A stretch of 64,000 nucleotides of DNA, taken from assembly GCA_029260135.1 (NCBI GenBank), contig JAJDDV010000053.1, positions 44,018 to 108,017 on the forward strand, given 5' to 3'. The DNA comes from Phycisphaerae bacterium (GTDB lineage: Bacteria; Planctomycetota; Phycisphaerae; UBA1845). Positions 55,349 to 63,552 of the stretch are shown piece by piece. A program made the translations under genes and the position numbers. The notes beneath the pieces were generated by a model. It had not been told where the DNA came from and did no database searches. It saw nothing but the letters and a program-made list of their open reading frames with translations. Within the stretch, counting starts at the first letter, position 1; every line of letters begins with the position of its first letter.

Positions 55349-55376
55349 GAGCCGCAGGCTTCAGCCTGCGCGATGA
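55349..55376 (+). repeat. Dispersed hairpin, GAGCCGCAGGCTTCAGCCTG copy 1
   Basis: GAGCCGCAGGCTTCAGCCTGCGCGATGA: stem GCAGGCT/AGCCTGC. The identical unit recurs 41 nt downstream. Confidence 0.75.
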
Positions 55377-55389
55377 CACGAATCCCCCC

Positions 55390-55418
55390 GAGCCGCAGGC
55401 TTCAGCCTGCGCGATGAC
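55390..55418 (+). repeat. Dispersed hairpin, GAGCCGCAGGCTTCAGCCTG copy 2
   Basis: Second identical copy of the unit at 55349. Together they form a short direct repeat of hairpins between paaB and paaC. Confidence 0.75.
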
Positions 55419-55492
55419 CCAAACCCCGGCGACCGACCTCCTGCACGTCGCGCAGCGCATCGCACGCCTGAGGCCGAAACATCCCTCAAAAC

Positions 55493-55891
55493 TCAAAACG
55501 CGTCCTTGATGTCCTCTTTCTGATACCGATCGACGTCCTCCTTGCTGCGAAACTGCTCCCACTTCCGCCGCACGTCCGCCGCATAACCGCGAGCCAATCG
55601 ATAATCCTGATCCGTTAGCGGCCAGATGATGTCATCGCCGTAACCGGCGCTGATCATCGCCTCGCGGGCCACGACCCACATGTGAACGCACGCCTGGTCG
55701 CGCCCGTAATGCTTCCGCGCATATTCGAGCGCCATCTTGTCATCCACCGCATCGACCGTCCCGGTGTGAACGTGCGGCTGGCCCCGCGTCAACTGAATGA
55801 ACACCTCATACGCCTTCGGATCCGCCTCCGGTGAGCTAGCCAGCTCACCCTCACCGGCCTGAAACTGTTCTCGAATCTTCGACACCGTCAC
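55493..55891 (-). CDS. paaB: Phenylacetyl-CoA epoxidase subunit PaaB
   Basis: A 132-aa small subunit with the PaaB hallmark YEVFIQLTRGQPHVHTGTVDAVDD and ALEYARKHYGRDQACVHMWVV. PaaB bridges PaaAC heterodimers. The C-terminal extension KEDVDRYQKEDIKDAF is longer than in E. coli. The start is a GTG (55891) with GGAGAG directly before it; a second GTG at 55885 has better spacing. It lies 34 nt downstream of paaA. Confidence 0.94.
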   Translation of the reverse strand: MTVSKIREQFQAGEGELASSPEADPKAYEVFIQLTRGQPHVHTGTVDAVDDKMALEYARKHYGRDQACVHMWVVAREAMISAGYGDDIIWPLTDQDYRLARGYAADVRRKWEQFRSKEDVDRYQKEDIKDAF

Positions 55892-55925
55892 CTCTCCAAC
55901 GTCATCGTTTACGCCTTGGCGACGC

Positions 55926-56975
55926 TCAGTTCCTCGAAGGCGGCAGCCCCGCGCAGCCCATCACCGCCTGGCGGACCCAGCGACCCTGCTCGTACGAAAA
56001 CCGGCGAAGCGCCACACGCTGCTTGTTGCAGGGCCCGTCACCGCCGATCACACGATAGAACTCATCCCAGTCCGGCTGCGTAAACCCCCAATGCCCGGTG
56101 CTCTCGTCAAGGCGAATCAGAGGGTCCTCGATCTTGTCGGGCGTGCCATCCGCTTTGACCGCGATCAACCCGTCCGGGTTCTTTCGTGCTAGGTGAATGT
56201 TCAGCCCCAGCGCTCGGGCGGCCGGTGCGAACCGATCCACGTACGCCTCCCGCAACGTGTCGTTCGTGGCCGTCTTGATACGCCAGGTCATGAACGGACC
56301 GGTCTTCGTCGACTCCCTGTCCGGCGGTCCGAAGAACATCAGGCAAGGCCCCCACCATCGATCAAACGCCTCCTGCGCCATCTGACGCTGCCGCTTCGTT
56401 CCGCTCATCAGCGTCAGCACCATGTCCTCGCCGCTCTTGAAGTGAAACGCCTCCTCCATGTTGATCCGTTTCATCGTGCGTACGTAGGGTCCGTAACTGC
56501 CCTCCGCGAGGCTCTTTTGATTCAGGATCGCCGCCCCGTCCACCAGCCATTGAATCATGGCGACATCGGCCCACGTCGGCGCGGGATAATTGAACACGTT
56601 GTGATAGCGCGTTTTTCCGGTGACCAGATCGCGCAACATTTGATCGCGACTCTTTCCCAGATCCTGGGAGGTGCGATACAGCATCTGACCGTGACCGACC
56701 TCGTCCTGAACCTTGGCCACCAGCGCCAGCTTGCGCCGAAGACTCGGCGCCCGCGTGATCCATTCCCCCTCGGGAAGCGCTCCGACGATCTCCGAATTCG
56801 CGTGGTGCTCAGCCATACGGAGCATACCGACACGGTAGTTGTGCGGCATCCAGTCGTCCGCCTCGACCAATCCCTTCGCGTCGATATGAGCCTGGAACGC
56901 CGCCATCCGATCCGGATCCTCCTGGATCTTCCAGTCGATCCGTAACTCCTCCGAACTGGTAACACCGGCACTCAT
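55926..56975 (-). CDS. paaA: Phenylacetyl-CoA epoxidase catalytic subunit PaaA
   Basis: A 349-aa diiron oxygenase subunit that epoxidises the ring of phenylacetyl-CoA. Iron-ligand motifs are seen as VQDEVGHGQML (ExxH) and KRINMEEAFHFKSGED, with the PaaA-specific DWMPHNYRVGMLRMAEHHANSEI and SGTKRQRQMAQEA. The ATG at 56975 gives the normal length. Electrons would come from PaaE, which is missing from this cluster. The thiolase gene ends 31 nt upstream. Confidence 0.96.
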   Translation of the reverse strand: MSAGVTSSEELRIDWKIQEDPDRMAAFQAHIDAKGLVEADDWMPHNYRVGMLRMAEHHANSEIVGALPEGEWITRAPSLRRKLALVAKVQDEVGHGQMLYRTSQDLGKSRDQMLRDLVTGKTRYHNVFNYPAPTWADVAMIQWLVDGAAILNQKSLAEGSYGPYVRTMKRINMEEAFHFKSGEDMVLTLMSGTKRQRQMAQEAFDRWWGPCLMFFGPPDRESTKTGPFMTWRIKTATNDTLREAYVDRFAPAARALGLNIHLARKNPDGLIAVKADGTPDKIEDPLIRLDESTGHWGFTQPDWDEFYRVIGGDGPCNKQRVALRRFSYEQGRWVRQAVMGCAGLPPSRN

Positions 56976-57006
56976 GGTTCGCTCCGCTCCCAAGTCATTC
57001 GCAATA

Positions 57007-58209
57007 TCAGACCCGCTCGATCACCGTCGAAACACCCTGCCCGACACCCACACAGAGCGTCGCGAGTCCGCGATCGGACTTCCGCTTGACCATCTCGTGA
57101 ACCAGCGTTGTCACCAATCGAGCCCCGGTACAGCCCAACGGATGCCCCAGCGCGATCGCCCCGCCATTCGGATTGACCTTCTCCTCCGGCAACCCCAGCT
57201 CCCGAATGCACGCCAGCGACTGCGCCGCAAACGCCTCATTCAGCTCGATCAGGTCAAAGTCACCGACACTCAGCCCCGAGCGCGCCAGCACCTTTCGTGT
57301 CGCCGGAATCGGCCCTAGTCCCATAAAACCGGGATCCACGCCCGCGGTCGCCGATGACCCCACCACTGCCATCGGCGTGACACCGATGGCGCGCGCCGTC
57401 TCCACCTCCGCCACCACGACCGCTGCTGCGCCGTCGTTGATGCCCGAAGCGTTGCCCGCCGTCACGGTTCCCCGGTCATCCTTCGCGAACACCGGTCGCA
57501 GCGCCGCGAGTTTCTCCAGTGTCGTCTCCGGACGAGGATGTTCATCGCACGTAACGATCACCGGGGCGCCCTTGCGCTGTGGGATTTCGACGGGGACGAT
57601 CTCGTCATCGAATCGCCCGGACGTCATGGCCTTGCCTGCCTTCTCCTGACTCGACAGCGCAAATCGATCCTGATCCTCGCGGCTGATTTCATATTTGCGG
57701 GCAACGTTCTCCGCGGTTTCACCCATGCCGAAGGGGTAGTAGGCTTTGGCCAGCGCCGGGTTGGTGAACCGCCAACCGATTGTCGTATCGTAGACTTCGA
57801 CGCGTCGATCAAACGCGGTCTGCCCCTTGGCGGTCACGAACGGCGCGCGACTCATGCTCTCCACGCCACCCGCGACAAACACATCGCCGCAACCCGTTTC
57901 GATCATCCGCGCGGCGATGTTGATGGCTTCGAGCCCGGAAGCACAGAGTCGGTTGACGGTACAGCCCGCCACGGATTCGGGAAGCCCGGCGAGCAACGCG
58001 GCCATTCGGGCAACGTTTCGATTGTCTTCACCGGCCTGGTTGGCGGCACCGAAGTAGACGTCCTCGATAAGGGCAGGATCGATCCCACTCCGCTCGACGG
58101 CCGTGCGAATCACGAGCGCCGCAAGGTCATCCGGGCGCACCTTGGCCAGCGCGCCACCGTAACGACCGATCGGTGTTCGAACCGCGCAGAGAACAGCAGC
58201 TCTTCTCAT
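57007..58209 (-). CDS. Acetyl-CoA acyltransferase (thiolase), probably 3-oxoadipyl-CoA thiolase
   Basis: A 400-aa thiolase with all catalytic motifs: [12 protein letters not shown] (nucleophile Cys), [16 protein letters not shown] (His) and CVGVGQG (second Cys). The N-terminus [22 protein letters not shown] closely follows PcaF/PaaJ-type beta-ketoadipyl-CoA thiolases. In this paa cluster it likely performs the last step, making succinyl-CoA and acetyl-CoA. Substrate preference cannot be proven from sequence. It is followed by paaA on the same strand. Confidence 0.9.
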   Translation of the reverse strand: MRRAAVLCAVRTPIGRYGGALAKVRPDDLAALVIRTAVERSGIDPALIEDVYFGAANQAGEDNRNVARMAALLAGLPESVAGCTVNRLCASGLEAINIAARMIETGCGDVFVAGGVESMSRAPFVTAKGQTAFDRRVEVYDTTIGWRFTNPALAKAYYPFGMGETAENVARKYEISREDQDRFALSSQEKAGKAMTSGRFDDEIVPVEIPQRKGAPVIVTCDEHPRPETTLEKLAALRPVFAKDDRGTVTAGNASGINDGAAAVVVAEVETARAIGVTPMAVVGSSATAGVDPGFMGLGPIPATRKVLARSGLSVGDFDLIELNEAFAAQSLACIRELGLPEEKVNPNGGAIALGHPLGCTGARLVTTLVHEMVKRKSDRGLATLCVGVGQGVSTVIERV

Positions 58210-58353
58210 CGATTTCCTTCTAGCACAACGTTAACGGAGTCACTTTCGCGCACGGGGCGAACACGACTCGACCCCTTACCCCCTCGAAGACGGATTCTAG
58301 CAAAGTCGGTCAGGCGGGCCAACTTCAGACGACGCACGGCGCCACGATACGAG

Positions 58354-59190
58354 TCAGTCTCGGGGGCGCAGTTGATCGTAGGACGGTCGTCGCTTTTCCA
58401 GGAACGCATCCACGCCTTCATGCACTTCCGGAGCGCGGTTGTGGATGCTCAGCCAATCCCGAGCGTGACCGATCGTCATGTTCCAGCTCAGATCCCGCCA
58501 GAAGTTGAGCTGTTGCTTCGTGTAGCGCATGCACTCCGGCATCTTCTGCCTGAGGGTCTCACACATGTCATCGACCGCGACATCGAGTCGATCGCGCGAA
58601 ACGGCTCGGTTGATCAGACCCCATTCCAGCGCTTTCGCCGCTGGAATCTCCTCGCAGAGCATCAAGATTTCTCGAGCGCGTCGGTCACCAACGATCAATG
58701 GCAGCCATTGCGTCGCCCCCGCCGCGGCTACACTACCCATCGCCGCTCCGACTTGTTTGATATAGATGTCGTCGGCCGCAACCGCCAGGTCGCATGACAT
58801 GTTGAACTCGTTGCCACCGCCGACGACGTGACCGTTGAGCCGCGCGATCGTCGGCTTTCCGATGTTCCGCAGGCCCTCGTGCGCCGCGCAGAACTCGCCC
58901 ATCCACTTCCAGTAGTCCGCCGGCGCATCGACGAGGTGGGCCTTTTGCTCCTTGAGATCCGCACCCGTGCAGAACGCTCGATCCCCCGCGCCGGTCAGCA
59001 CCACCACCGCAATGGAATCGTCCCAGGACGCATCGCGAAACGCCAGCTGAAGTTCGCGAAGCGTCGCCAGATCGACGCAGTTGAGGACTTCAGGTCGATT
59101 GATCGTGACCGTCGCCCTTCGATCCCGCTTTTCATACAGGATCATCTGGAAATCGAACGACCCTGGATCTTGTCCGTCGATATAGGCCAT
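58354..59190 (-). CDS. Enoyl-CoA hydratase/isomerase (crotonase) family enzyme
   Basis: A 278-aa crotonase-fold protein. It keeps the oxyanion-hole segments RAFCTGADL and NGHVVGGGNEFN, and the first catalytic-type Glu (GGGNE). At the place of the second hydratase Glu (QPE in rat enzyme) the sequence reads KQVGAAMG, so ordinary hydration may not be its reaction; isomerase, dehydration or hydrolase chemistry is possible. The context suggests a PaaF or PaaG role in ring-derived CoA ester breakdown. The thiolase gene follows after 144 nt. Confidence 0.85.
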   Translation of the reverse strand: MAYIDGQDPGSFDFQMILYEKRDRRATVTINRPEVLNCVDLATLRELQLAFRDASWDDSIAVVVLTGAGDRAFCTGADLKEQKAHLVDAPADYWKWMGEFCAAHEGLRNIGKPTIARLNGHVVGGGNEFNMSCDLAVAADDIYIKQVGAAMGSVAAAGATQWLPLIVGDRRAREILMLCEEIPAAKALEWGLINRAVSRDRLDVAVDDMCETLRQKMPECMRYTKQQLNFWRDLSWNMTIGHARDWLSIHNRAPEVHEGVDAFLEKRRPSYDQLRPRD

Positions 59191-59239
59191 GCTTCGTCCT
59201 CGCTGTCTCGCAACGCCGGCTCGCGCAGTATCCGAAACG

Positions 59240-59632
59240 TCAGCGGTAACGCTCCACCAATCCGCGAATCACGTCTTTGGGCAGAACGCGCTGCACCTGC
59301 GTCCCTCGCCCGACCAACCGATCGCCGTCGTAGGCTCGAACTTCGCAGACCATCCGAGGGCCGTCGACCTCGCTTGCTTCCGCGACGACCCGAACGGTCT
59401 TTCCCACCGGTGTCAACGAGAGATGATCTACCGACAGGTGCGTCCCCATTCCCTCTTCATGATCCTCGAGAAACGGCAGGAGGACCTGTCGCGCCGCCAC
59501 CTCCATGTGATGAGCGAGCGACCACGTCGAGTAGACCGGATGAACAACGACCCCGTCAAACGCCGGACACATCTCTTCTGTCACCTGAACCAACACTTCT
59601 GCCTGTTGCCCTTTGGCGAGTCCGGGCTTCAT
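59240..59632 (-). CDS. Hot-dog fold thioesterase (FlK-like)
   Basis: A 130-aa protein with a hot-dog fold pattern as in fluoroacetyl-CoA thioesterase relatives: VHPVYSTWSLAHHMEVAARQVLLPFL, GMGTHLSVDHLSLTPVGKTVRV, and GRGTQVQRVL. It likely hydrolyses stalled or toxic CoA esters made by the epoxidase pathway, the job of PaaI in other bacteria, although PaaI is of a different hot-dog branch. AAAGGT lies 9 nt before the ATG at 59632. It sits 49 nt upstream of the crotonase gene and 34 nt downstream of paaN. Confidence 0.85.
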   Translation of the reverse strand: MKPGLAKGQQAEVLVQVTEEMCPAFDGVVVHPVYSTWSLAHHMEVAARQVLLPFLEDHEEGMGTHLSVDHLSLTPVGKTVRVVAEASEVDGPRMVCEVRAYDGDRLVGRGTQVQRVLPKDVIRGLVERYR

Positions 59633-59666
59633 CTGGACGTACCTTTGTGATGGTCCATGCAACGCC

Positions 59667-61337
59667 CTAGACGGGTACGCGCGTGTGGACAATTCGAAAT
59701 CGATCGACCACGAACGCCGCGTCACACAGCGTCGCGTTACCGGCTGGGTTGGCGCCGGACACGTGAAAATCACTGAACGCCGCGGCCTGATTCACAAAGA
59801 TCTGCCCCGTCAGATTACACGACACCGGCACGCCGGCATCGGTCAGGGTCTCCTGCGCATCGCGAAGGAGTTCTGCGTCGGTCGAGTACACCGCACTCGT
59901 GATGGCACCATGTTCGCGTGCCGCTTCCGCAGCCAACGCGACGCTCTGTGCGGAGCTCTCCGTCTTGATGATGTAGACGATCGGACCGAACACCTCGCGC
60001 ATGTAGAGCGCTTTTTGATCCGCATCGACCTGCAGAATCGCGGGCGACCGGACCCGGGCGCCGGGGAATTTCTCGTGCGCCATGGACTCCGATGCGCGCA
60101 AGACGGCGCCCCCCTCCACCACGGCTCGATCCAACCGCGTGAGCGTGCCTTCGTTTTGAATGGCGCCCAGCACTTCGACCGCGCGCGCCGGATCGGAGAG
60201 CAGCCAGTTGACCGCGCCGACGATCGCCGCTGCCGCGTCATCGAATCCGATTCGATCGTCGCCGACACGTATGCCGTCCTTGGCAAGAAAGATGTTTTGC
60301 GGAGACGTACACATTTGCCCCGAATAGAGGCACACCGAGAACCCGATGTTGCCCGTTGCGGCCTTGAGATCCTCCACGCTGTCGATGACGACGGAGTTGA
60401 CACCGGCTTTTTCCGCATAGACCCGAGCGTGGCGGCAGTTTGTTTCAATCCACTCGCCGAATGCACTTCCGCCGGTGTAGTCGATGATTCCCACGTCCGC
60501 GCGCGTGACGAGTTCTTTGGTGATGGGCGACCCGTCGATTCCGTTGGCGGCGAGCGCGATGACGTTGGGATCGAAGTCGTTTTCTTCCAACACGGTCCTT
60601 GCGGTTTCCACCGCCAACGCCAGCGGAAGTACGGCACCGTCATGCGGTTTGACCACGACCCCGTTTCCGGTCGCCAGCGAGGCGAACAGACCTGGGTATC
60701 CGTTCCACGTCGGAAACGTGGAGCACCCGAGCAGCGCCGCGATCCCTCGTGGCACGATACGAAAACTCTTCTGAAGTCGAACCGTCTCGGTCTTGCCGAC
60801 CCGCTTTTCCCAGGTCGCCTCCCTCGGGCAACGGGTCATCTCGGCATACGCGTAGGCGACCGCCTCGAGCCCACGATCCAGCGCATGGGGCCCGCCGGCT
60901 TGAAACGCCATCATGAACGACTGACCCGTCGTGTGCATGATCGCGTTGGCCATCTCGAATGGGTTTCGCCCCAACCGGTCCAGGATTTCCAGACAGATTC
61001 CGACTCGGGTCTCGACCGCAGCGTTCCTCCAAGGTTTCAAGGCACGATGCACCGCGCCGAATAACTCATCCAGGTCCGGCTTGGGATAGCGAATTCCGAG
61101 GTCCTGGCCAAAGGGAGAGTTTTCCGTCTTCTCGGTGCGATCGGCTCCGGGCTGAGCGAGCTCAAACGCTTTTCCGATCCTCGCCTCGAAGGCCGCAAAC
61201 CCGTCGCCCCGGGCGGTCTCCCCGTAGATCTTCCCACTGGGAACCTCGGGGAAGGGGCTCCAGCAGGCGCGCGTCGAAATCGCCTCGAGCGCGCCCTTCA
61301 ACGTCTTCTCGTGCTTCTGATACAGCGTGTGGCTCAT
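59667..61337 (-). CDS. paaN: PaaN-type aldehyde dehydrogenase (phenylacetate pathway)
   Basis: A 556-aa aldehyde dehydrogenase of the PaaN type that oxidises the semialdehyde formed when the oxepin-CoA ring opens. Motifs: FPTWNGYPGLFASLATGN, VVKPHDGAVLPLAL, DYTGGSAFGEWIE and VCLYSGQMCTSPQNIF with the catalytic Cys. There is no MaoC hydratase domain, unlike E. coli PaaZ, so ring hydrolysis needs another enzyme. Start ATG at 61337 lies 8 nt after GAGAGG. It is the first gene of the leftward paa run and is divergent from the lipoprotein genes. Confidence 0.93.
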   Translation of the reverse strand: MSHTLYQKHEKTLKGALEAISTRACWSPFPEVPSGKIYGETARGDGFAAFEARIGKAFELAQPGADRTEKTENSPFGQDLGIRYPKPDLDELFGAVHRALKPWRNAAVETRVGICLEILDRLGRNPFEMANAIMHTTGQSFMMAFQAGGPHALDRGLEAVAYAYAEMTRCPREATWEKRVGKTETVRLQKSFRIVPRGIAALLGCSTFPTWNGYPGLFASLATGNGVVVKPHDGAVLPLALAVETARTVLEENDFDPNVIALAANGIDGSPITKELVTRADVGIIDYTGGSAFGEWIETNCRHARVYAEKAGVNSVVIDSVEDLKAATGNIGFSVCLYSGQMCTSPQNIFLAKDGIRVGDDRIGFDDAAAAIVGAVNWLLSDPARAVEVLGAIQNEGTLTRLDRAVVEGGAVLRASESMAHEKFPGARVRSPAILQVDADQKALYMREVFGPIVYIIKTESSAQSVALAAEAAREHGAITSAVYSTDAELLRDAQETLTDAGVPVSCNLTGQIFVNQAAAFSDFHVSGANPAGNATLCDAAFVVDRFRIVHTRVPV

Positions 61338-61660
61338 CTGCATGTCCTCTCTGGGGCGTGTCATCCTCAAAGACTGCCTCCGGCCGACCCGGCAGTCGTA
61401 CCCCAAAGTAATGCAAGCCCCGCAGGGTTTCCAGCCCGGCACCCTGTCGAGCGCGGACGCCCGCAGCCGGGAAGGACGGAACAGATCCGCCTGTCCAGGC
61501 ATCTGGTCCCACCACTCCCGACGGTTTTCCGGGTTGACGCGACAGTACGATCATGCATATTTAATCTGTAGTGGGGACGGCTTACCCGCCCTGGATTGCG
61601 CGGCGACGTCGCCGCCGTGGAACGGTCCCAACAGCCGCGATTACTCGAAAGGTCTCAGCG
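61338..61660. other. Divergent intergenic region (paaN / lipoprotein genes)
   Basis: No gene is present. A possible rightward promoter lies at 61534-61563. No regulator gene (PaaX or PaaR) or clear operator is recognised. Confidence 0.5.
61534..61563 (+). promoter_or_regulatory. Possible sigma-70-type promoter for the lipoprotein genes
   Basis: TTGACG, an 18-nt spacer and TATTTA, about 100 nt before the GTG at 61661. The -35 is good, the -10 weak. Confidence 0.35.
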
Positions 61661-62524
61661 GTGATTCATAAGCGTCACTTGACGCGCCGAAGTGGCGCAT
61701 CGCTCGTTTCCGCGTTGCTGGTTCGGCTCATGCCCTGTTGCGTCGCGCTGAACCTGCTGGGATGCGATTCCCTGAACCCCGCCTTCCTCAGCGTTTTGGA
61801 CTCGTCAGGGGGCGGCACGTTTGCAACGCTCGACAACGCGCCCGGCCATGTGATTATCACGTTTGTCAACAACGTGACCGTCGACGAGCGGCTTCTTTCG
61901 TACCTGGAGACCTCCGGGGCCGTCAGCCTGACCGACGAGGAGAAGCAGTCGCTTCATCCGATCGTCCGGGCCACCGTACGCGTCAACTTCCCGAACGCGC
62001 AACAAGTTTTCGAGATTGAAACGATAACGGGGAATACGAAGCTGGTGGAACAGGGGTTTATCGCCGCCGACGAGTGGATTCCGCCGCAGGTCTTCACCAG
62101 GGTCGTCGCCTGTGATGTCGGCCGCGTCGAATTGGCGGTCACCGAGACCGAGGTGTTCGTCCCCGCCGAACTTACCGCGTGGGAACTTATCCAGACGACC
62201 AACGATGCCGGAACGGTCACGGGAACCACGTTCGAACCACGTACACGAACACCACCGCAGTTCCGGCAGCTTCAACTTGACGGCCTGGATGAGAGCGGTG
62301 ACCTCGACACGCTTCGCAACGTCGACATTCGAGATCAGCCGTCGGCCGTGACGAACCCCGTATGCGGTTCCGTCGTCGCCTTCGTGCTGGAGGGCACGCT
62401 GCGGGTACCGTTCCTCGAGCGAAACGGCGTGTCCGTTTCCGATGCGCCCAGCTTTGATCAAGACGACGAAGACACGATCGCATCGATAGGCGGTCGATAC
62501 CGGTTTAACAGTAGTATCAACTAG
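61661..62524 (+). CDS. Lipoprotein of unknown function
   Basis: A 287-aa protein starting at GTG (GAAAGGT seven bases upstream). A basic leader and hydrophobic stretch end in a lipobox LLGC (Cys35). The mature part has beta-rich segments (GHVIITFVNNVTVDERLL, VRATVRVNFPNAQQVFEIE) and a middle Cys (ACDVGRVEL). I recognise no family, but the style and the neighbouring gene at 62573 (FVFVRCVNETTEPVEFFV) suggest two paralogues or partners. It is the first of a three-gene rightward run. Confidence 0.75.
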   Translation: MIHKRHLTRRSGASLVSALLVRLMPCCVALNLLGCDSLNPAFLSVLDSSGGGTFATLDNAPGHVIITFVNNVTVDERLLSYLETSGAVSLTDEEKQSLHPIVRATVRVNFPNAQQVFEIETITGNTKLVEQGFIAADEWIPPQVFTRVVACDVGRVELAVTETEVFVPAELTAWELIQTTNDAGTVTGTTFEPRTRTPPQFRQLQLDGLDESGDLDTLRNVDIRDQPSAVTNPVCGSVVAFVLEGTLRVPFLERNGVSVSDAPSFDQDDEDTIASIGGRYRFNSSIN

Positions 62525-62572
62525 AACGCGTAGCCAACCGTACCCTCGGTTGGCTACCGGAGAGAACTTGAC

Positions 62573-63265
62573 GTGCAAACCAGATTGGCGACGTACTCGC
62601 TCGTGATCCTCGCGATGGCGGGCATGACGGTGAGTGGGTGCGGTAATGAGGTCTCACTCTTTAACCGGGCCTTCATCAATACCTTCAGCGGTGGGATCGT
62701 CCCGGTAACGCCGGGTCCGGCGGCGGCGTTCGTCTTCGTGCGCTGCGTCAACGAAACCACGGAGCCCGTCGAGTTCTTCGTCCGGGTCGAGCGCCGGGAG
62801 CTTCGCCGAGACGGCGATGGCAACGTCGAGCTTGACGCCCTGGGGCTGCCTTCGACGGACCTCGTTCCACTGGTGATCGGCGTTCAGACCGGCGCCTCGG
62901 GCCCCGTGGGTGACGTGGGTGTGCTCTTCCCGTGCGGAGAATCGCCGGTCGTAAGGGTGGGACTCGGGGAGAATTACCTTCAGACGGATGTCGCCGCCCG
63001 CGTCGGCGGGGCCGTTGCCGGCGGCGCTTCAGGATTCGGCATCCGCGTAGGGAATCTCAACCCGCTGCAACTCGAAGCCGGAAACTTCAACTGTGGAGAC
63101 ACGGTCATTTTCCGCGCTTTCGCGGCGCCGAATGTCGCCGGCGGTGTCTCGCTGCAGACCTTCCTGCTCCCGGGTTCGGAACAACCTTCGGTGTTCCAAG
63201 GCCCCAGTACCTTCGCGAACTTCGAGGCGTTCCTCGATGCCCAGGCCAGCCAGGAATCACCGTAA
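62573..63265 (+). CDS. Lipoprotein of unknown function
   Basis: A 230-aa protein with GTG start and GGAGAG eight bases upstream. The signal ends in lipobox VSGC (Cys23). The mature part begins GNEVSLFNRAFINTFSGG and contains beta-strand-like FVFVRCVNETTEPVEFFVRVE and FPCGESPVVRVG. I recognise no family. It is 48 nt downstream of the 61661 gene and 32 nt upstream of the 63298 gene, so the three are probably co-transcribed. Confidence 0.75.
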   Translation: MQTRLATYSLVILAMAGMTVSGCGNEVSLFNRAFINTFSGGIVPVTPGPAAAFVFVRCVNETTEPVEFFVRVERRELRRDGDGNVELDALGLPSTDLVPLVIGVQTGASGPVGDVGVLFPCGESPVVRVGLGENYLQTDVAARVGGAVAGGASGFGIRVGNLNPLQLEAGNFNCGDTVIFRAFAAPNVAGGVSLQTFLLPGSEQPSVFQGPSTFANFEAFLDAQASQESP

Positions 63266-63297
63266 TCCCGCGACCGCGGGCAGAACTGGAGATCGTT

Positions 63298-63552
63298 ATG
63301 AGCCCATCCGACGTTCCGACGAACCAGGAAGACAACACCGTGCAACGCCACCGTGGCGCTCGTCGTGACCGGAAACGTTCCGGATTGGCTTTCGCCATGC
63401 TCTCGACCCTTGCAGGCGGGACGCTTTTCGGAACCTGCGAGGTCCGCCTCCACGACGCGGTTGTCGGAGCGTCCAAAGCGACGTTCCTGCAACTCCTCAC
63501 CGACAGCTTTGGGTCCCTTCTCCCCGCGGATCTGGTGGCGGAGGAGGAATAG
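63298..63552 (+). CDS. Small exported protein of the lipoprotein run
   Basis: An 84-aa peptide with GGAG six bases before its ATG. A basic region (QRHRGARRDRKRSG) precedes a hydrophobic stretch LAFAMLSTLAGGTLFG and then TCEVRLHDAVVGASKATFLQLL. The lipobox is imperfect (LFGTC), so anchoring is uncertain. Short proteins of this design, here and at 47435, end in a helix followed by an acidic or Gly tail. Function unknown. Confidence 0.65.
   Translation: MSPSDVPTNQEDNTVQRHRGARRDRKRSGLAFAMLSTLAGGTLFGTCEVRLHDAVVGASKATFLQLLTDSFGSLLPADLVAEEE

Noticed and set aside
57538..58797. 419-codon plus-strand frame
   Set aside because: Antisense to the thiolase and crotonase genes, both with intact motifs.
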